64,000 nt of DNA, taken from the NCBI RefSeq assembly GCF_030813915.1, contig NZ_JAUSUJ010000031.1, positions 1 through 64,000 on the forward strand. The letters are read 5' to 3'. This document shows, one piece after another, positions 38,836-46,946 of the stretch (the first letter of the stretch is position 1; the number at the start of each line of letters is the position of its first letter). The position numbers were made by a program, and so were the translations under genes. The DNA comes from Rhodoplanes tepidamans (lineage in GTDB: Bacteria; Pseudomonadota; Alphaproteobacteria; Rhizobiales; Xanthobacteraceae). The notes under the pieces were generated by a model. It was not told the origin of the DNA. It was given only the letters and a program-made list of their open reading frames with translations, and ran no database searches.

Positions 38836-39993
38836 ATGACGCCGCGCAGCGTCCGTCGCTGGGCGTGGGTTCACCGCTGGAGCAGCCTGGTCTGCACGGT
38901 CTTCGCGCTGCTCCTGTGCCTGACCGGGCTGCCGCTCGTCTTCCACGACGAGCTCGGGCCGAACCCGACGCTCGCCGACGTTCCGCCCGACCTGCCGCCC
39001 GACCTGCCGCCCGCGTCGGTCGACGCGATGATCGCGCAGGCGCTGGCGGCGCGGCCGGGCCACGTGGTGCCCTACCTGTTCTTCGACCGGGACAGGCCGA
39101 TCGTGAAGGTGCCGACCGCGCCGAGCATGACGACGGAGCCGTCGTCCTTCCATTATCGCGTGTTCGACACCCGCACCGGCGCGGCGCTCGATGCCGCCCA
39201 GCCGAACGAAGGCTTCATGTACGTGATGCTGCGGCTGCATGTCGACCTGTTCGCCGGCGTGCCGGGCACGCTGTTTCTCGGCGGCATGGGACTCCTGCTG
39301 GTCGTCGCGATCGTGTCCGGCGTCGTGCTCTACGGGCCGTTCACCCGCCGTCTCGATTTCGGGACCGTCCGCCGGGACGGCAGCCGCCGCCTGAAATGGC
39401 TCGACCTGCACAATCTCCTCGGCATCGTGACGCTGGCGTGGTTCGCCGTGGTCACGCTGACCGGCGTGATCAACACGCTCGCCGCGCCGATCGAGCTCGC
39501 CTGGCAGGCCGGTCAGCTCGTCGAGATGGCGGCGCAGGCGAAGCCCCTTCGCAGCGACGGGGAGCGCGCCTCGGTCGATGCGCTGCTGCGCAACGTCCGC
39601 GACGCGGTTCCGGACATGGCCGTCACCACGGTCGCCTTCCCGGGGACGCCGTTCTCGACCGACGCGCATGTCGCGATCTTCCTGACCGGCGACACGCCGA
39701 TCACCAGCCGCATCCTGAAGCCGGCGCTCGCCGATGCGGCGACCGGGCGCGTGGTCGCGGTGCGCGACATGCCCTGGTACGCGACGATGCTGTTCATGTC
39801 GCAGCCGCTGCATTTCGGCGATTATGGCGGCCTGCCGCTCAAGATCCTCTGGGCGCTCCTCGATGTCGCGACCATCGTCGTGCTCGCCAGCGGCCTCTAT
39901 CTCTGGTGGCCCGGGCGGCGGCGCGTGCCGGGCGACGCGGCGGTGCGCCTGGACCGTGCGGCCGGACCCGCGCGGGTCGAGGTCGGGAGATGA
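38836..39993 (+). CDS. PepSY-associated membrane protein, probable iron-uptake reductase
   Basis: 385 aa with four membrane helices (about 18-38, 145-167, 195-215, 340-362) and two large periplasmic PepSY-like segments. WVHRWSSL in helix 1, LHVDLFAG and LDLHNLLGIV supply the conserved histidines of this family. Members next to ferric-siderophore receptors are thought to reduce or release iron. It lies 43 bp after the receptor gene, and its stop overlaps the start of the next gene (ATGA). Confidence 0.92.
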   Translation: MTPRSVRRWAWVHRWSSLVCTVFALLLCLTGLPLVFHDELGPNPTLADVPPDLPPDLPPASVDAMIAQALAARPGHVVPYLFFDRDRPIVKVPTAPSMTTEPSSFHYRVFDTRTGAALDAAQPNEGFMYVMLRLHVDLFAGVPGTLFLGGMGLLLVVAIVSGVVLYGPFTRRLDFGTVRRDGSRRLKWLDLHNLLGIVTLAWFAVVTLTGVINTLAAPIELAWQAGQLVEMAAQAKPLRSDGERASVDALLRNVRDAVPDMAVTTVAFPGTPFSTDAHVAIFLTGDTPITSRILKPALADAATGRVVAVRDMPWYATMLFMSQPLHFGDYGGLPLKILWALLDVATIVVLASGLYLWWPGRRRVPGDAAVRLDRAAGPARVEVGR

Positions 39994-40202
39994 GTCGGGG
40001 GACGGTCGGGGCCGGGCGACAGTGGCGGTGGCCGATCGCGCTGGCCGCATCGACCCTGCTGGGGCTCGTCGCCGCCCTGGTGGGCGAGGGCGGCGTCTGG
40101 TGGGCCGTGTCCTGGGCGGCTCTCGCGGTCCCGCTGCTGGTGATCCTCCGCTGCGTCGTTCCGCGGGCGCCGGCGGGCGGCGGCCCGCTCACCCCGCCCT
40201 GA
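39990..40202 (+). CDS. Mini membrane protein of the iron-uptake operon
   Basis: 70 aa, two membrane helices (about 15-33 and 37-55), translationally coupled to the PepSY gene by an ATGA overlap, with GGGAG directly upstream. Short proteins of this kind often close TonB receptor-PepSY operons; the exact role is unknown. Its 3' end overlaps the end of rsmD on the other strand by 14 bp. Confidence 0.7.
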   Translation: MSRGTVGAGRQWRWPIALAASTLLGLVAALVGEGGVWWAVSWAALAVPLLVILRCVVPRAPAGGGPLTPP

Positions 40203-40743
40203 GGAACGTCACCGCGGTGTCGTCGTAGACGCGGCGCTCGAGCTCCTGAAAGCCGTCGAGCGCCGGCAGGGGCGCATCGGCGGACTCCTCCACCACCACC
40301 AGCGCGTCGGGCTTCAGCCAGCCGCCGGCGCGCGCCGCGGCGAGCGCCGGGACGGCGAGGCCGCGGCCATAGGGCGGATCGAGGAACACCAGCGAGAAGG
40401 GCGGCATCGGCGAGGCGAGGCCGAGCTTCTGCGCGTCGCGGCGGTAGATCTTCGTCACCCCGCCGAGCCCGAGATTCTCCACGTTCTGGCGGATCAGGGC
40501 GCGCGCCTCGGCGCCGTCGTCGACGAACAGCGTGAAGGAGGCGCCGCGCGACACCGCCTCCAGGCCGAGCGCGCCGGTGCCGGCGAACAGGTCGAGGACG
40601 CGGCCGTCGCCGACCGGGTCGCCATAGGCGTGCGCCAGGATGTTGAACAGCGACTCGCGCAGGCGGTCGGAGGTCGGCCGGATCGCGGCCGAGCGCGGTC
40701 CGGCGAGCGTGCGCCCGCGCAGCCGTCCCCCGACGATCCGCAT
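40189..40743 (-). CDS. rsmD: 16S rRNA (guanine966-N2)-methyltransferase
   Basis: 184 aa. MRIVGGRLRGRTL opening, RPTSDRLRESLFNIL, the SAM-binding LDLFAGTGALGLEA and the catalytic LDPPYGRG all match RsmD, which methylates G966 of 16S rRNA in the small subunit. Its ATG shares a base with the stop codon of the pseudouridine synthase gene (TGATG), so the two are translationally coupled. Confidence 0.95.
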   Translation of the reverse strand: MRIVGGRLRGRTLAGPRSAAIRPTSDRLRESLFNILAHAYGDPVGDGRVLDLFAGTGALGLEAVSRGASFTLFVDDGAEARALIRQNVENLGLGGVTKIYRRDAQKLGLASPMPPFSLVFLDPPYGRGLAVPALAAARAGGWLKPDALVVVEESADAPLPALDGFQELERRVYDDTAVTFLRAG

Positions 40744-42944
40744 CAGCCGCCCCGCGGACCGGAGCGCGGCCCGGACGAGCGCGGTCCCGGCGGGCGTCCG
40801 CCCGGTCGTCCGCCCGGCTTGCCGCCGAACGGCTTGCCGCCCGGCTTGCCCCCGAACGACTTGCCGCCGCGCGGTCCGCCCGGCTTGAAGCCGCCCGGCT
40901 TGTCGCTGCGCGGACCGCCGGACTTGAAGCCGCCGGACTTGAAGCCGCCCGGCTTGCGGTCGCCGGCGGGGCGCTCGCGGAACGGCCGGTCACCCTCCGC
41001 CCGCTTGGGCCGGAACGGCCGGTCGCCCTCGGTGCGGGCCCGGAACGGCCGGTCGCCCTGCGGTCGATCGCCTTCGGAGCGCTTGCGGAACGGGCGGTCG
41101 CCCTCGGCGCGGGCGCGGAACGGACGGTCGCCCTGGGGCCGATCACCCTCGGGCCGCTTGCGGAACGGCCGGTCGCCCTCGGTGCGGGCCCGGAACGGCC
41201 GGTCGCCCTGCGGCCGGTCGCCTTCGGGCCGCTTGCGGAACGGGCGATCGCCCTCGGCGCGGGCGCGGAACGGACGCTCGCCCTGGGGCCGATCGCCGGC
41301 CGGCCGCTCGCGGAACGGCCGGTCGCCCTCGGCGCGGGCCCGGAACGGCCGGTCGCCCTGCGGCCGGTCACCTTCGGGGCGCTTGCGGAACGGACGATCC
41401 CCCTCGGCGCGGGCGCGGAACGGCCGCTCGCCCTGGGGCCGGTCGCCTTCGGGCCGCTTGCGGAACGGCCGGTCCCCCTGCGGGCGGTCCCCTTCGGGGC
41501 GCTTGCGGAACGGACGGTCGCCGGCCGGCCGCTCACGGAACGGCCGGTCGCCTTCGGGGCGCGCCCGATAGGGGCGGTCGCCCTCGGCGCGGTCGCGGCG
41601 CGGCCGCTCGTCGCTGCTGCGCTCGCGGTACGGCCGTCCGGCGGCGGCCCGCGGGCCGCCGGCGGCGCGGGCGCCGGCCGGCTTGCCGCGGAACGGCTTT
41701 CTGGCCGGCATCGCCTCCTCCGTCTTGGCCTCGCCGAAGCGCTCGACCAGCACGCGGCGGCCCTTGCGGTCGGTCAGCAGGCCGGCCCGCTTCGGCCCGG
41801 CCGGTTCCTCGCGCGACGGCTTGCCGGTCTCGCTGCGCTCGCCCTTGTAGTGGGTGCGCAGCGGCGAATCCTCCGAGCGCCAGGCGTTGCCGCGGCGCGG
41901 CCGGCCGACCGGCGGCTCCAGGACCTCGTCGCGGTCGCGGCGGCGGAAGCGCGGCTTGTCCCCGCCGGCGTCGAAGCGGCCGCGGCTGCCCCGGTCGTCG
42001 CGGTCGCGCATGTCGCGGGCGCCGCGGACCGGCGCGCCGCGGCCGGCCGGCGCGCCGCGAACGGCGGGCGTGCCGCGGGCGCCGCGCTCGGCGCGCTCGC
42101 GCCGCTGCTCCTCGGTGGGCGCGCGCGGCGTCAGCGGGCCGGAGAAGTCGCAGCCGGCCTCCTGGGCGAGGCGCTCGCCGAGCTGCTCGCGCAGCACCCG
42201 GGTCTTCACCTCCTCGATGTCGCCGTCCATCAGCTCGCCGAGCTGGAACGGGCCGTAGGAGACGCGGATCAGTCGGTTCACCTGCAGGCCGAGCGTGTCG
42301 AGGACGTTGCGCACCTCGCGGTTCTTGCCCTCGCGGATGCCGATGGTGAGCCAGACATTGGCGCCCTGGGCGCGGTCGAGGGTCGCCTCGATCGGGCCGT
42401 ACTGGATGCCCTCGACCTCGAGGCCGTTCTTCAGCCGGTCGAGCTGGGCCTGGTCGACCGAGCCGTGCGCCCGCACCCGGTAGCGGCGCAGCCAGCCGGT
42501 CGCCGGCAGCTCGAGCTGGCGGGCGAGGCCGCCGTCGTTGGTGAGCAGCAGCAGGCCCTCGGTGGCGATGTCGAGGCGGCCGACGCTGATCAGCCGCGGC
42601 AGATCCTCGGGCAGCGCGTCGAAGATGGTCGGGCGGCCCTCGGGGTCGAAGCTCGTCGTCACCAGCCCGACCGGCTTGTAGTAGAGGAACAGCCGGGTGC
42701 GCTCGGCGGCCGGCAGGGGCTCGCCGTCGACCGTGATGCGGTCCTTCGCGGTGACGTCGAGGGCGGGCGAAGAGATGACCGTGCCGTTGACGGCGACGCG
42801 GCCGGCCTCGATCCACGCCTCCGCGTCGCGGCGCGAGCACAGGCCGGCGCGCGCCATCACCTTGGCGATGCGCTCGCCGTCGGGCGGGGCGGGGCGCTGC
42901 GCGGGCGCGGTGTCGTGCGCGGTATCTTCGGGCTTGTCCGGCAT
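40743..42944 (-). CDS. RluB-type pseudouridine synthase with long RPFR-repeat tail
   Basis: 733 aa; typical bacterial RluB is under 300. Residues about 20-85 are the S4 RNA-binding domain (RIAKVMARAGLCSRRDAEAW), and about 95-260 the RsuA/RluB catalytic domain with GRLDIATEGLLLLTNDG (catalytic Asp) and REGKNREVRNVL. The rest is a very basic, Arg/Gly/Pro-rich tail with RPFR-containing units (DRPFRKRPEG, DRPFRARAEG, DRPQG) occurring 16 times, ending in GGFKSGG and GGKP repeats. It should modify 23S rRNA; the disordered tail probably binds RNA. Start ATG 42944. Coupled to rsmD. Confidence 0.92.
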   Translation of the reverse strand: MPDKPEDTAHDTAPAQRPAPPDGERIAKVMARAGLCSRRDAEAWIEAGRVAVNGTVISSPALDVTAKDRITVDGEPLPAAERTRLFLYYKPVGLVTTSFDPEGRPTIFDALPEDLPRLISVGRLDIATEGLLLLTNDGGLARQLELPATGWLRRYRVRAHGSVDQAQLDRLKNGLEVEGIQYGPIEATLDRAQGANVWLTIGIREGKNREVRNVLDTLGLQVNRLIRVSYGPFQLGELMDGDIEEVKTRVLREQLGERLAQEAGCDFSGPLTPRAPTEEQRRERAERGARGTPAVRGAPAGRGAPVRGARDMRDRDDRGSRGRFDAGGDKPRFRRRDRDEVLEPPVGRPRRGNAWRSEDSPLRTHYKGERSETGKPSREEPAGPKRAGLLTDRKGRRVLVERFGEAKTEEAMPARKPFRGKPAGARAAGGPRAAAGRPYRERSSDERPRRDRAEGDRPYRARPEGDRPFRERPAGDRPFRKRPEGDRPQGDRPFRKRPEGDRPQGERPFRARAEGDRPFRKRPEGDRPQGDRPFRARAEGDRPFRERPAGDRPQGERPFRARAEGDRPFRKRPEGDRPQGDRPFRARTEGDRPFRKRPEGDRPQGDRPFRARAEGDRPFRKRSEGDRPQGDRPFRARTEGDRPFRPKRAEGDRPFRERPAGDRKPGGFKSGGFKSGGPRSDKPGGFKPGGPRGGKSFGGKPGGKPFGGKPGGRPGGRPPGPRSSGPRSGPRGG
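40975..41590. repeat. Tandem coding repeats in the synthase gene
   Basis: About 600 bp made of 30- and 45-bp blocks that encode RPFR units, read on the minus strand. On the plus strand the phrase CGGAACGGCCGGTCGCC recurs with minor changes. Such an array can expand or contract by slippage or recombination, so length will vary among strains and assembly here may be unreliable. Confidence 0.85.
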
Positions 42945-43004
42945 GGTCTCGATCTTGGATAAGGAGCGAGCCTGATAGCAGAGTTCGCGCGGCGGAACGA
43001 GCCT

Positions 43005-43445
43005 TTGACGTCTTTCATGGATCTGGCGCTCGGCGAGGCACGGGCGGCGCAGGACGCCGGCGAGGTGCCGATCGGCTGCGTGATCGTGCGCGACGGTGCC
43101 GTGGTGGCGCGCGGCCACAACCGCACCCTCCGCGATCGCGACCCGACCGCCCATGCCGAGCTGCTGGCGATCCGGGCCGCCTGCGCGGCGCTCGGCAGCG
43201 AGCGGCTGCCCGACTGCGACCTCTACGTCACGCTGGAGCCGTGCCCGATGTGCGCGGCGGCGATCTCCTTCGCCCGCCTCCGGCGATTGTACTATGGCGC
43301 CACCGACCCCAAGGGCGGGGCCGTGGAGAGCGGCGTGCGGTACTACGCCTCGCCGACCTGCCACCACCGCCCCGAGGTCTATTCCGGCATCGGCGAGACC
43401 GAGGCGGCGGCGCTGTTGCGGGGGTTCTTTCGGGAGCGGCGGTGA
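43005..43445 (+). CDS. tadA: tRNA-specific adenosine deaminase
   Basis: 146 aa (142 from the ATG at 43017). It converts A34 to inosine in tRNA-Arg(ACG). The zinc site is intact: TAHAELLAIR (His and the proton-shuttling Glu) and LEPCPMCAAA (two Cys), with the family ending ESGVRYY...GIGETEAAALLRGFF. The TTG at 43005 has the better upstream purine tract and gives a typical N terminus; ATG 43017 is the alternative. It diverges from the synthase gene across 60 bp. Confidence 0.94.
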   Translation: MTSFMDLALGEARAAQDAGEVPIGCVIVRDGAVVARGHNRTLRDRDPTAHAELLAIRAACAALGSERLPDCDLYVTLEPCPMCAAAISFARLRRLYYGATDPKGGAVESGVRYYASPTCHHRPEVYSGIGETEAAALLRGFFRERR

Positions 43446-43448
43446 GCG

Positions 43449-43874
43449 TCACGGAGCCCCTTCGAGGCGCCACGGGTTCAGCACGTCGACCTCCAGCGGC
43501 TCGAAATCCCGGGTGTTGCGGGTCACGACGATCAGCCCGTGAACCAGGGCCGTTGCCGCGATGAAGGCATCCCGCTCGGGCCGCGGATCGGGACCATGCA
43601 GGGCGGCGCATCGCTGCGCGACCCGGGTGTCGATCGGCAGAATCCGGTCGGCGAAGCGTGGCATGACCGTCTCGTCGATCCATCTGCGGAGCACTCTGCC
43701 CTGGACGGCGTCCTTTCGCGCGAGCCTCGAAGCGCCGATCTCGATCTCCAGGATCGAAATGACGGACAGGAAGACTTGCGGCGTCGGGACCTGCGCGGCC
43801 CACGCCACCACCGAGGGATGAGCCTTGTCCGGGCGCCTCAGCTCCGACACGACGTTGGTGTCGAGCAGATACAT
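43449..43874 (-). CDS. VapC-family PIN-domain toxin
   Basis: 141 aa PIN ribonuclease. The acidic catalytic positions are visible: Asp in YLLDTNVVSE, Glu in ISILEIEIG, and Asp in PERDAFIAATAL; VVTRNTRDFEPL completes the fold (FitB-like subgroup). Its ATG overlaps the stop codon of the Phd-type antitoxin by one base (TGATG). VapC toxins cut tRNA or rRNA when the antitoxin is degraded. It ends close to tadA on the other strand. Confidence 0.9.
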   Translation of the reverse strand: MYLLDTNVVSELRRPDKAHPSVVAWAAQVPTPQVFLSVISILEIEIGASRLARKDAVQGRVLRRWIDETVMPRFADRILPIDTRVAQRCAALHGPDPRPERDAFIAATALVHGLIVVTRNTRDFEPLEVDVLNPWRLEGAP

Positions 43875-44137
43875 CAATCGAAATCGACGGGCTTCATGAA
43901 GCCTTGGAGCTTCGGCGGATCGAAGTCGAAACCGGCGTCGTCGCCGGACTGGGCCAAAGCCTCCGCGAGGCTCATCACACGCTCGGTCCGGCCGAGCAGC
44001 CGGTCGTAGTCGTCGATCGACAGCAGCACGAGGGCCGGCCGTCCGCGATCGGTGATGAACACCGGCCCCCTCTCGGCGGCCTTCTTGGCCTTGCTGGTGT
44101 TCTGGTTGAACTCGCGGCTCGTCATGGTGGTGCGCAT
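43874..44137 (-). CDS. Phd/YefM-type antitoxin
   Basis: 87 aa from ATG 44137, which GAGGAGG precedes; a GTG at 44143 is too close to that site. The N terminus TTMTSREFNQNTSKAKKAAE and the central RGRPALVLLSIDDYDRLL are Phd/YefM marks (DNA-binding dimer domain); the acidic C terminus (SGDDAGFDFDPPK) should wrap the toxin. It pairs with the VapC toxin gene that overlaps its stop. Confidence 0.9.
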   Translation of the reverse strand: MRTTMTSREFNQNTSKAKKAAERGPVFITDRGRPALVLLSIDDYDRLLGRTERVMSLAEALAQSGDDAGFDFDPPKLQGFMKPVDFD

Positions 44138-44211
44138 CGCCACCTCCTCGGTCCGGTCTGGCGATGGAATGTAGAAACGTTGCTACATTTGCGCAAGGGG
44201 CGCGGCGGCCG

Positions 44212-45042
44212 TCACCCCTCCAGCAGCGCCGAGAGGTCGCGCTTGATCTCCTCCTTGATGGCCTCGCCGGCCCGGATGATGGCGATGGCCTGCAGGAAGT
44301 CGAGCAGGCGGAAGATCCCGACATTGGGGCGGATCAGCAGGTCGGGGCGGACCCGCTTGAGCTTCTCGGCGACCAGGGCATGGCCCATCAGCGTGATGGT
44401 GGCGGAAACCGAGTCGAAGGCCTCGGGCACGGCGGTCTTGTCGCGCGGCGCCGTGGAGCAGTCGACCGCGACGACCACGTCGGCGCGGCCGGCGAGCTGG
44501 GTGAAGGGCAGGGGATCGACGGCGGCGCCGTCGACCAGCACGCGGCCGTCGTGCTCCACCGGCCGCATCAGGCCGGGAATCGCCATCGAGGCGGCGATGG
44601 CCGGGCGCAGCGGCCCGTCGGAGAACACCACCTCGTCCTGGCCGAACAGGTCGGCGGCGACCACCAGGAGCGGGATGCGCAGGTCGGCGAAGCTGGCCGG
44701 GATCGCCTCGGGCAGGAAGGCGGCGCAGAACTTGTCGGGATCGAGCAGCACCGGATTGTGGCCGAACGGCACCCGCAGCAGGCTCGACCAGGCGAAGCCG
44801 GCGGCGCGCGCGCCGAGCAGGCGGCCGATCAGGGCGGCGCGGTCGTGCACCGTGGCGATGACGTGCCGGCGCAGCGCCCGCGGGCTCATGCCGGCCGCGT
44901 AGGCGGCGCCCATCAGGGCGCCGATCGACGAGCCCGAGATGGCGACCGGCTTGACCCCGAGCTCGTCCAGCGCCTCGAACACGGCGATATGGGCGAGCCC
45001 GCGCGCCCCGCCGGCCCCGAGCGCGAGCGCGAAGGATTTCAT
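44212..45042 (-). CDS. Patatin-like phospholipase
   Basis: 276 aa, RssA-like patatin. Oxyanion-hole block GAGGARGLAH near the start, nucleophile serine in GSSIGALMG (GxSxG) and catalytic Asp in VDGAAVDPLP. Probably a cytosolic or membrane-associated lipid acyl hydrolase. Start ATG 45042; sequence beyond it is a palindromic repeat. Monocistronic. Confidence 0.93.
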   Translation of the reverse strand: MKSFALALGAGGARGLAHIAVFEALDELGVKPVAISGSSIGALMGAAYAAGMSPRALRRHVIATVHDRAALIGRLLGARAAGFAWSSLLRVPFGHNPVLLDPDKFCAAFLPEAIPASFADLRIPLLVVAADLFGQDEVVFSDGPLRPAIAASMAIPGLMRPVEHDGRVLVDGAAVDPLPFTQLAGRADVVVAVDCSTAPRDKTAVPEAFDSVSATITLMGHALVAEKLKRVRPDLLIRPNVGIFRLLDFLQAIAIIRAGEAIKEEIKRDLSALLEG

Positions 45043-45058
45043 GGCGGAGCACCGTACA

Positions 45059-45197
45059 CCTCTCCCCGCGTGCGGGGAGAGGTCGACGCGCGGAGCGCGG
45101 CGGGTGAGGGGGCGCTTCCGTATCCACGAGGCGCCCCCTCGCCCGGGCTTCGCGCCTGCGGCGCGCCCCCCGACCTCTCCCCGCACGCGGGGAGAGG
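45059..45197. repeat. Dispersed palindromic repeat (family B copy)
   Basis: Each end is a CCTCTCCCCGC...GCGGGGAGAGG palindrome, and the halves mirror each other: GGGTGAGGGGGCGC faces GCGCCCCCTCGCCC. An inner GCGCCTGCGGCGCG hairpin is present. Located upstream of the patatin gene. Confidence 0.75.
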
Positions 45198-45271
45198 CGA
45201 CGAGGCCGTCGTGTCCATCGGACGAGCCCGGCCATGACGGGGCAGGGAGTCCGGCGCTTCAAAGCGGCCGC

Positions 45272-46177
45272 TCACGCCGCCCCCGTCAGGAACGCCAGCA
45301 GCGCCTGCTGGGTGGCGGCCGGGTTCTCCTCCTGGGGGAAGTGGCCGGAGTCGATCGGCCCGCCGCGCACGTCGTCGGCCCATTCGCGCCAGGTGACGAG
45401 CGGCGCGTTCTCGCTCGGGATGCCCTTGGCGCCCCACAGCACCAGCATCGGGCAGTCGATCGTCTTGCCCGCCGCGCGGTCGGCCTCGTCGAAGGCGAGG
45501 TCGGTGGTGTGGCCGGCCCGGTAGTCCTCGCAGGTGGCGTGGATGCGCAGGGGATCCTGGAAGGCGGCGCGGTAGTGGGCGAGCGCGCGCGGGTCGAACG
45601 GGGTGAGATCCTTGGTGCCGCTCCAGCTCGCGATCTTCCAGTCGAGATAGTAGACCGGATCCTTGCCGATCATGGTCTCCGGGAACGGCGCCGGCAGGGC
45701 GAGATAGGTCCAGTGCCAGACCTTGTAGGCGAGCGTCTGGTCCATCTTGTGCCACATCGCCCAGGTCGGGACGATGTCGATCACGGCGAGCTTCTCCAGC
45801 CGCCCCGGATGGTCGAGGGCGAGCCGGTAGCCGACGCGGCCGCCGCGGTCGTGGCCGACGAGCGAGAAGCGGGCGTGGCCGAGCGCCTCCATCAGGTCGA
45901 TCATGGCGGCCGCCATGGCGCGCTTGGTGTAGGGCGCGTGATCCGGCCCCGAGCGCGGCGCCGCCGACCAGCCGTAGCCCGGCAGGTCCGGCAGGATCAG
46001 GCGGAAATGCCTGGCCAGCGCCGGCGCCACCTTGTGCCAGATGACGTTCGACTGCGGATAGCCGTGCAGCATCAGGAGCGGCGGCCCGCTGCCGCCGGAG
46101 CGGGCGAACAGCTTGCCGGCGCTGGTGTCGATCCAGTGCGACTCGAAGCCGGGATAGAGGTCGGCGAGATCGGACAT
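45272..46177 (-). CDS. Alpha/beta hydrolase, haloacetate dehalogenase-like
   Basis: 301 aa, close in pattern to fluoroacetate dehalogenases. The nucleophile Asp and the two carboxylate-binding Arg lie in GHDRGGRVGYRLALDHP; the acid is Asp in VIDIVPTW; the halide pocket His-Trp appears in KVWHW, with PAPFPETMIG following as in that family; the catalytic His is in SGHFPQEENP. HGYPQSNVIWHKVAP is the usual N-terminal block. It should replace a halogen on short haloacids with hydroxyl, but epoxide or ester activity cannot be excluded. Start ATG 46177. Confidence 0.87.
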   Translation of the reverse strand: MSDLADLYPGFESHWIDTSAGKLFARSGGSGPPLLMLHGYPQSNVIWHKVAPALARHFRLILPDLPGYGWSAAPRSGPDHAPYTKRAMAAAMIDLMEALGHARFSLVGHDRGGRVGYRLALDHPGRLEKLAVIDIVPTWAMWHKMDQTLAYKVWHWTYLALPAPFPETMIGKDPVYYLDWKIASWSGTKDLTPFDPRALAHYRAAFQDPLRIHATCEDYRAGHTTDLAFDEADRAAGKTIDCPMLVLWGAKGIPSENAPLVTWREWADDVRGGPIDSGHFPQEENPAATQQALLAFLTGAA

Positions 46178-46203
46178 GCGATACTCCACTGCGGGGATCG
46201 TGG

Positions 46204-46599
46204 TCAGGGGCGCCAGGCCGGGACGATGTCGGTTCTGGAGAAGTCGTCGCCCTTGAAGAGGAGCGGGATGTCGAGCGACTTCGCGAGCGCGTAGGAGAAG
46301 CAATCGCCGAAATTCAGCGCTGCTGGATGACGCCCCCGGCCGTAGCGGACGAATGCCTGCCGAGCCCAGGCCCCCTGGACCGGGTCGACACTCGAAACCT
46401 CGATTCCAAAGTCCGCCAGAAGCCCGTCCAGCCGTGCAGCCTCCGCGTCCCGGCGCTTCCCGCACAAGGCGATCGTCGTCTCGACCACTCCGACGACGGA
46501 CATGACGGCGGCCGGGGCGCTCAGGATGATCGTCTCGAAAACGGGTCGCTCGGCCTCGCCGAGCAGGATGGCCATCAGCGCGGACGTATCCACAACCAT
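46204..46599 (-). CDS. vapC: VapC-family ribonuclease toxin
   Basis: 131 aa PIN domain: VVDTSALMAILLGE at the start (first catalytic Asp), Glu in VVGVVETTIAL, and NFGDCFSYALAKSLDIPLLFKGDDFSRTD at the end, the classic VapC signature. The ATG at 46599 overlaps the stop of the VapB-type antitoxin by one base. It lies 26 bp upstream of the alpha/beta hydrolase gene on the same strand. Confidence 0.92.
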   Translation of the reverse strand: MVVDTSALMAILLGEAERPVFETIILSAPAAVMSVVGVVETTIALCGKRRDAEAARLDGLLADFGIEVSSVDPVQGAWARQAFVRYGRGRHPAALNFGDCFSYALAKSLDIPLLFKGDDFSRTDIVPAWRP

Positions 46600-46877
46600 C
46601 AGGTCGGCAACCCGTTCTCGTCGTAGCCGATGATCTCGTCGGGGGTCAGGTGCTCGTTGATCTTCGGCAGCGAGTCGAAATAGGCGAGGGTCTCCCTGAT
46701 CCGCTCCCGGCGTGCCGTGACGTCGCCGTCCCGCCCCTTCTCGTCCCGACTCGCCGGCAGCTGCGCCAGTCGTGCGTCGACGGCATGGGCGACGGCCTGC
46801 TCGGGGGTCTCGCCGGTGCGTGCGGCGAGCTCCCGGATCTTCGCCTCGGTCTGTGGATCGTCGATGACGACGCCCAT
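46599..46877 (-). CDS. vapB: VapB-type antitoxin (PSK family)
   Basis: 92 aa. The N-terminal MGVVIDDPQTEAKIRELAARTGETPEQAVAHAV segment matches the Rv0623/PSK class of antitoxins; the C terminus (PKINEHLTPDEIIGYDENGLPT) has the usual toxin-wrapping Asp/Glu-Gly ending. Co-transcribed with vapC through a one-base stop/start overlap. Confidence 0.9.
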   Translation of the reverse strand: MGVVIDDPQTEAKIRELAARTGETPEQAVAHAVDARLAQLPASRDEKGRDGDVTARRERIRETLAYFDSLPKINEHLTPDEIIGYDENGLPT

Positions 46878-46946
46878 CTCCGGCTCCCGCGGGCTGCAAT
46901 CCCGGGCAGTATATAGGAGCCGGCGCCGCGCTGTCGAAGCCCCGGC

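Noticed and set aside
40975-41590. Repeat block as an intergenic satellite or CRISPR
   Set aside because: The repeats keep one open frame and encode the RPFR tail of the synthase, so they are coding.
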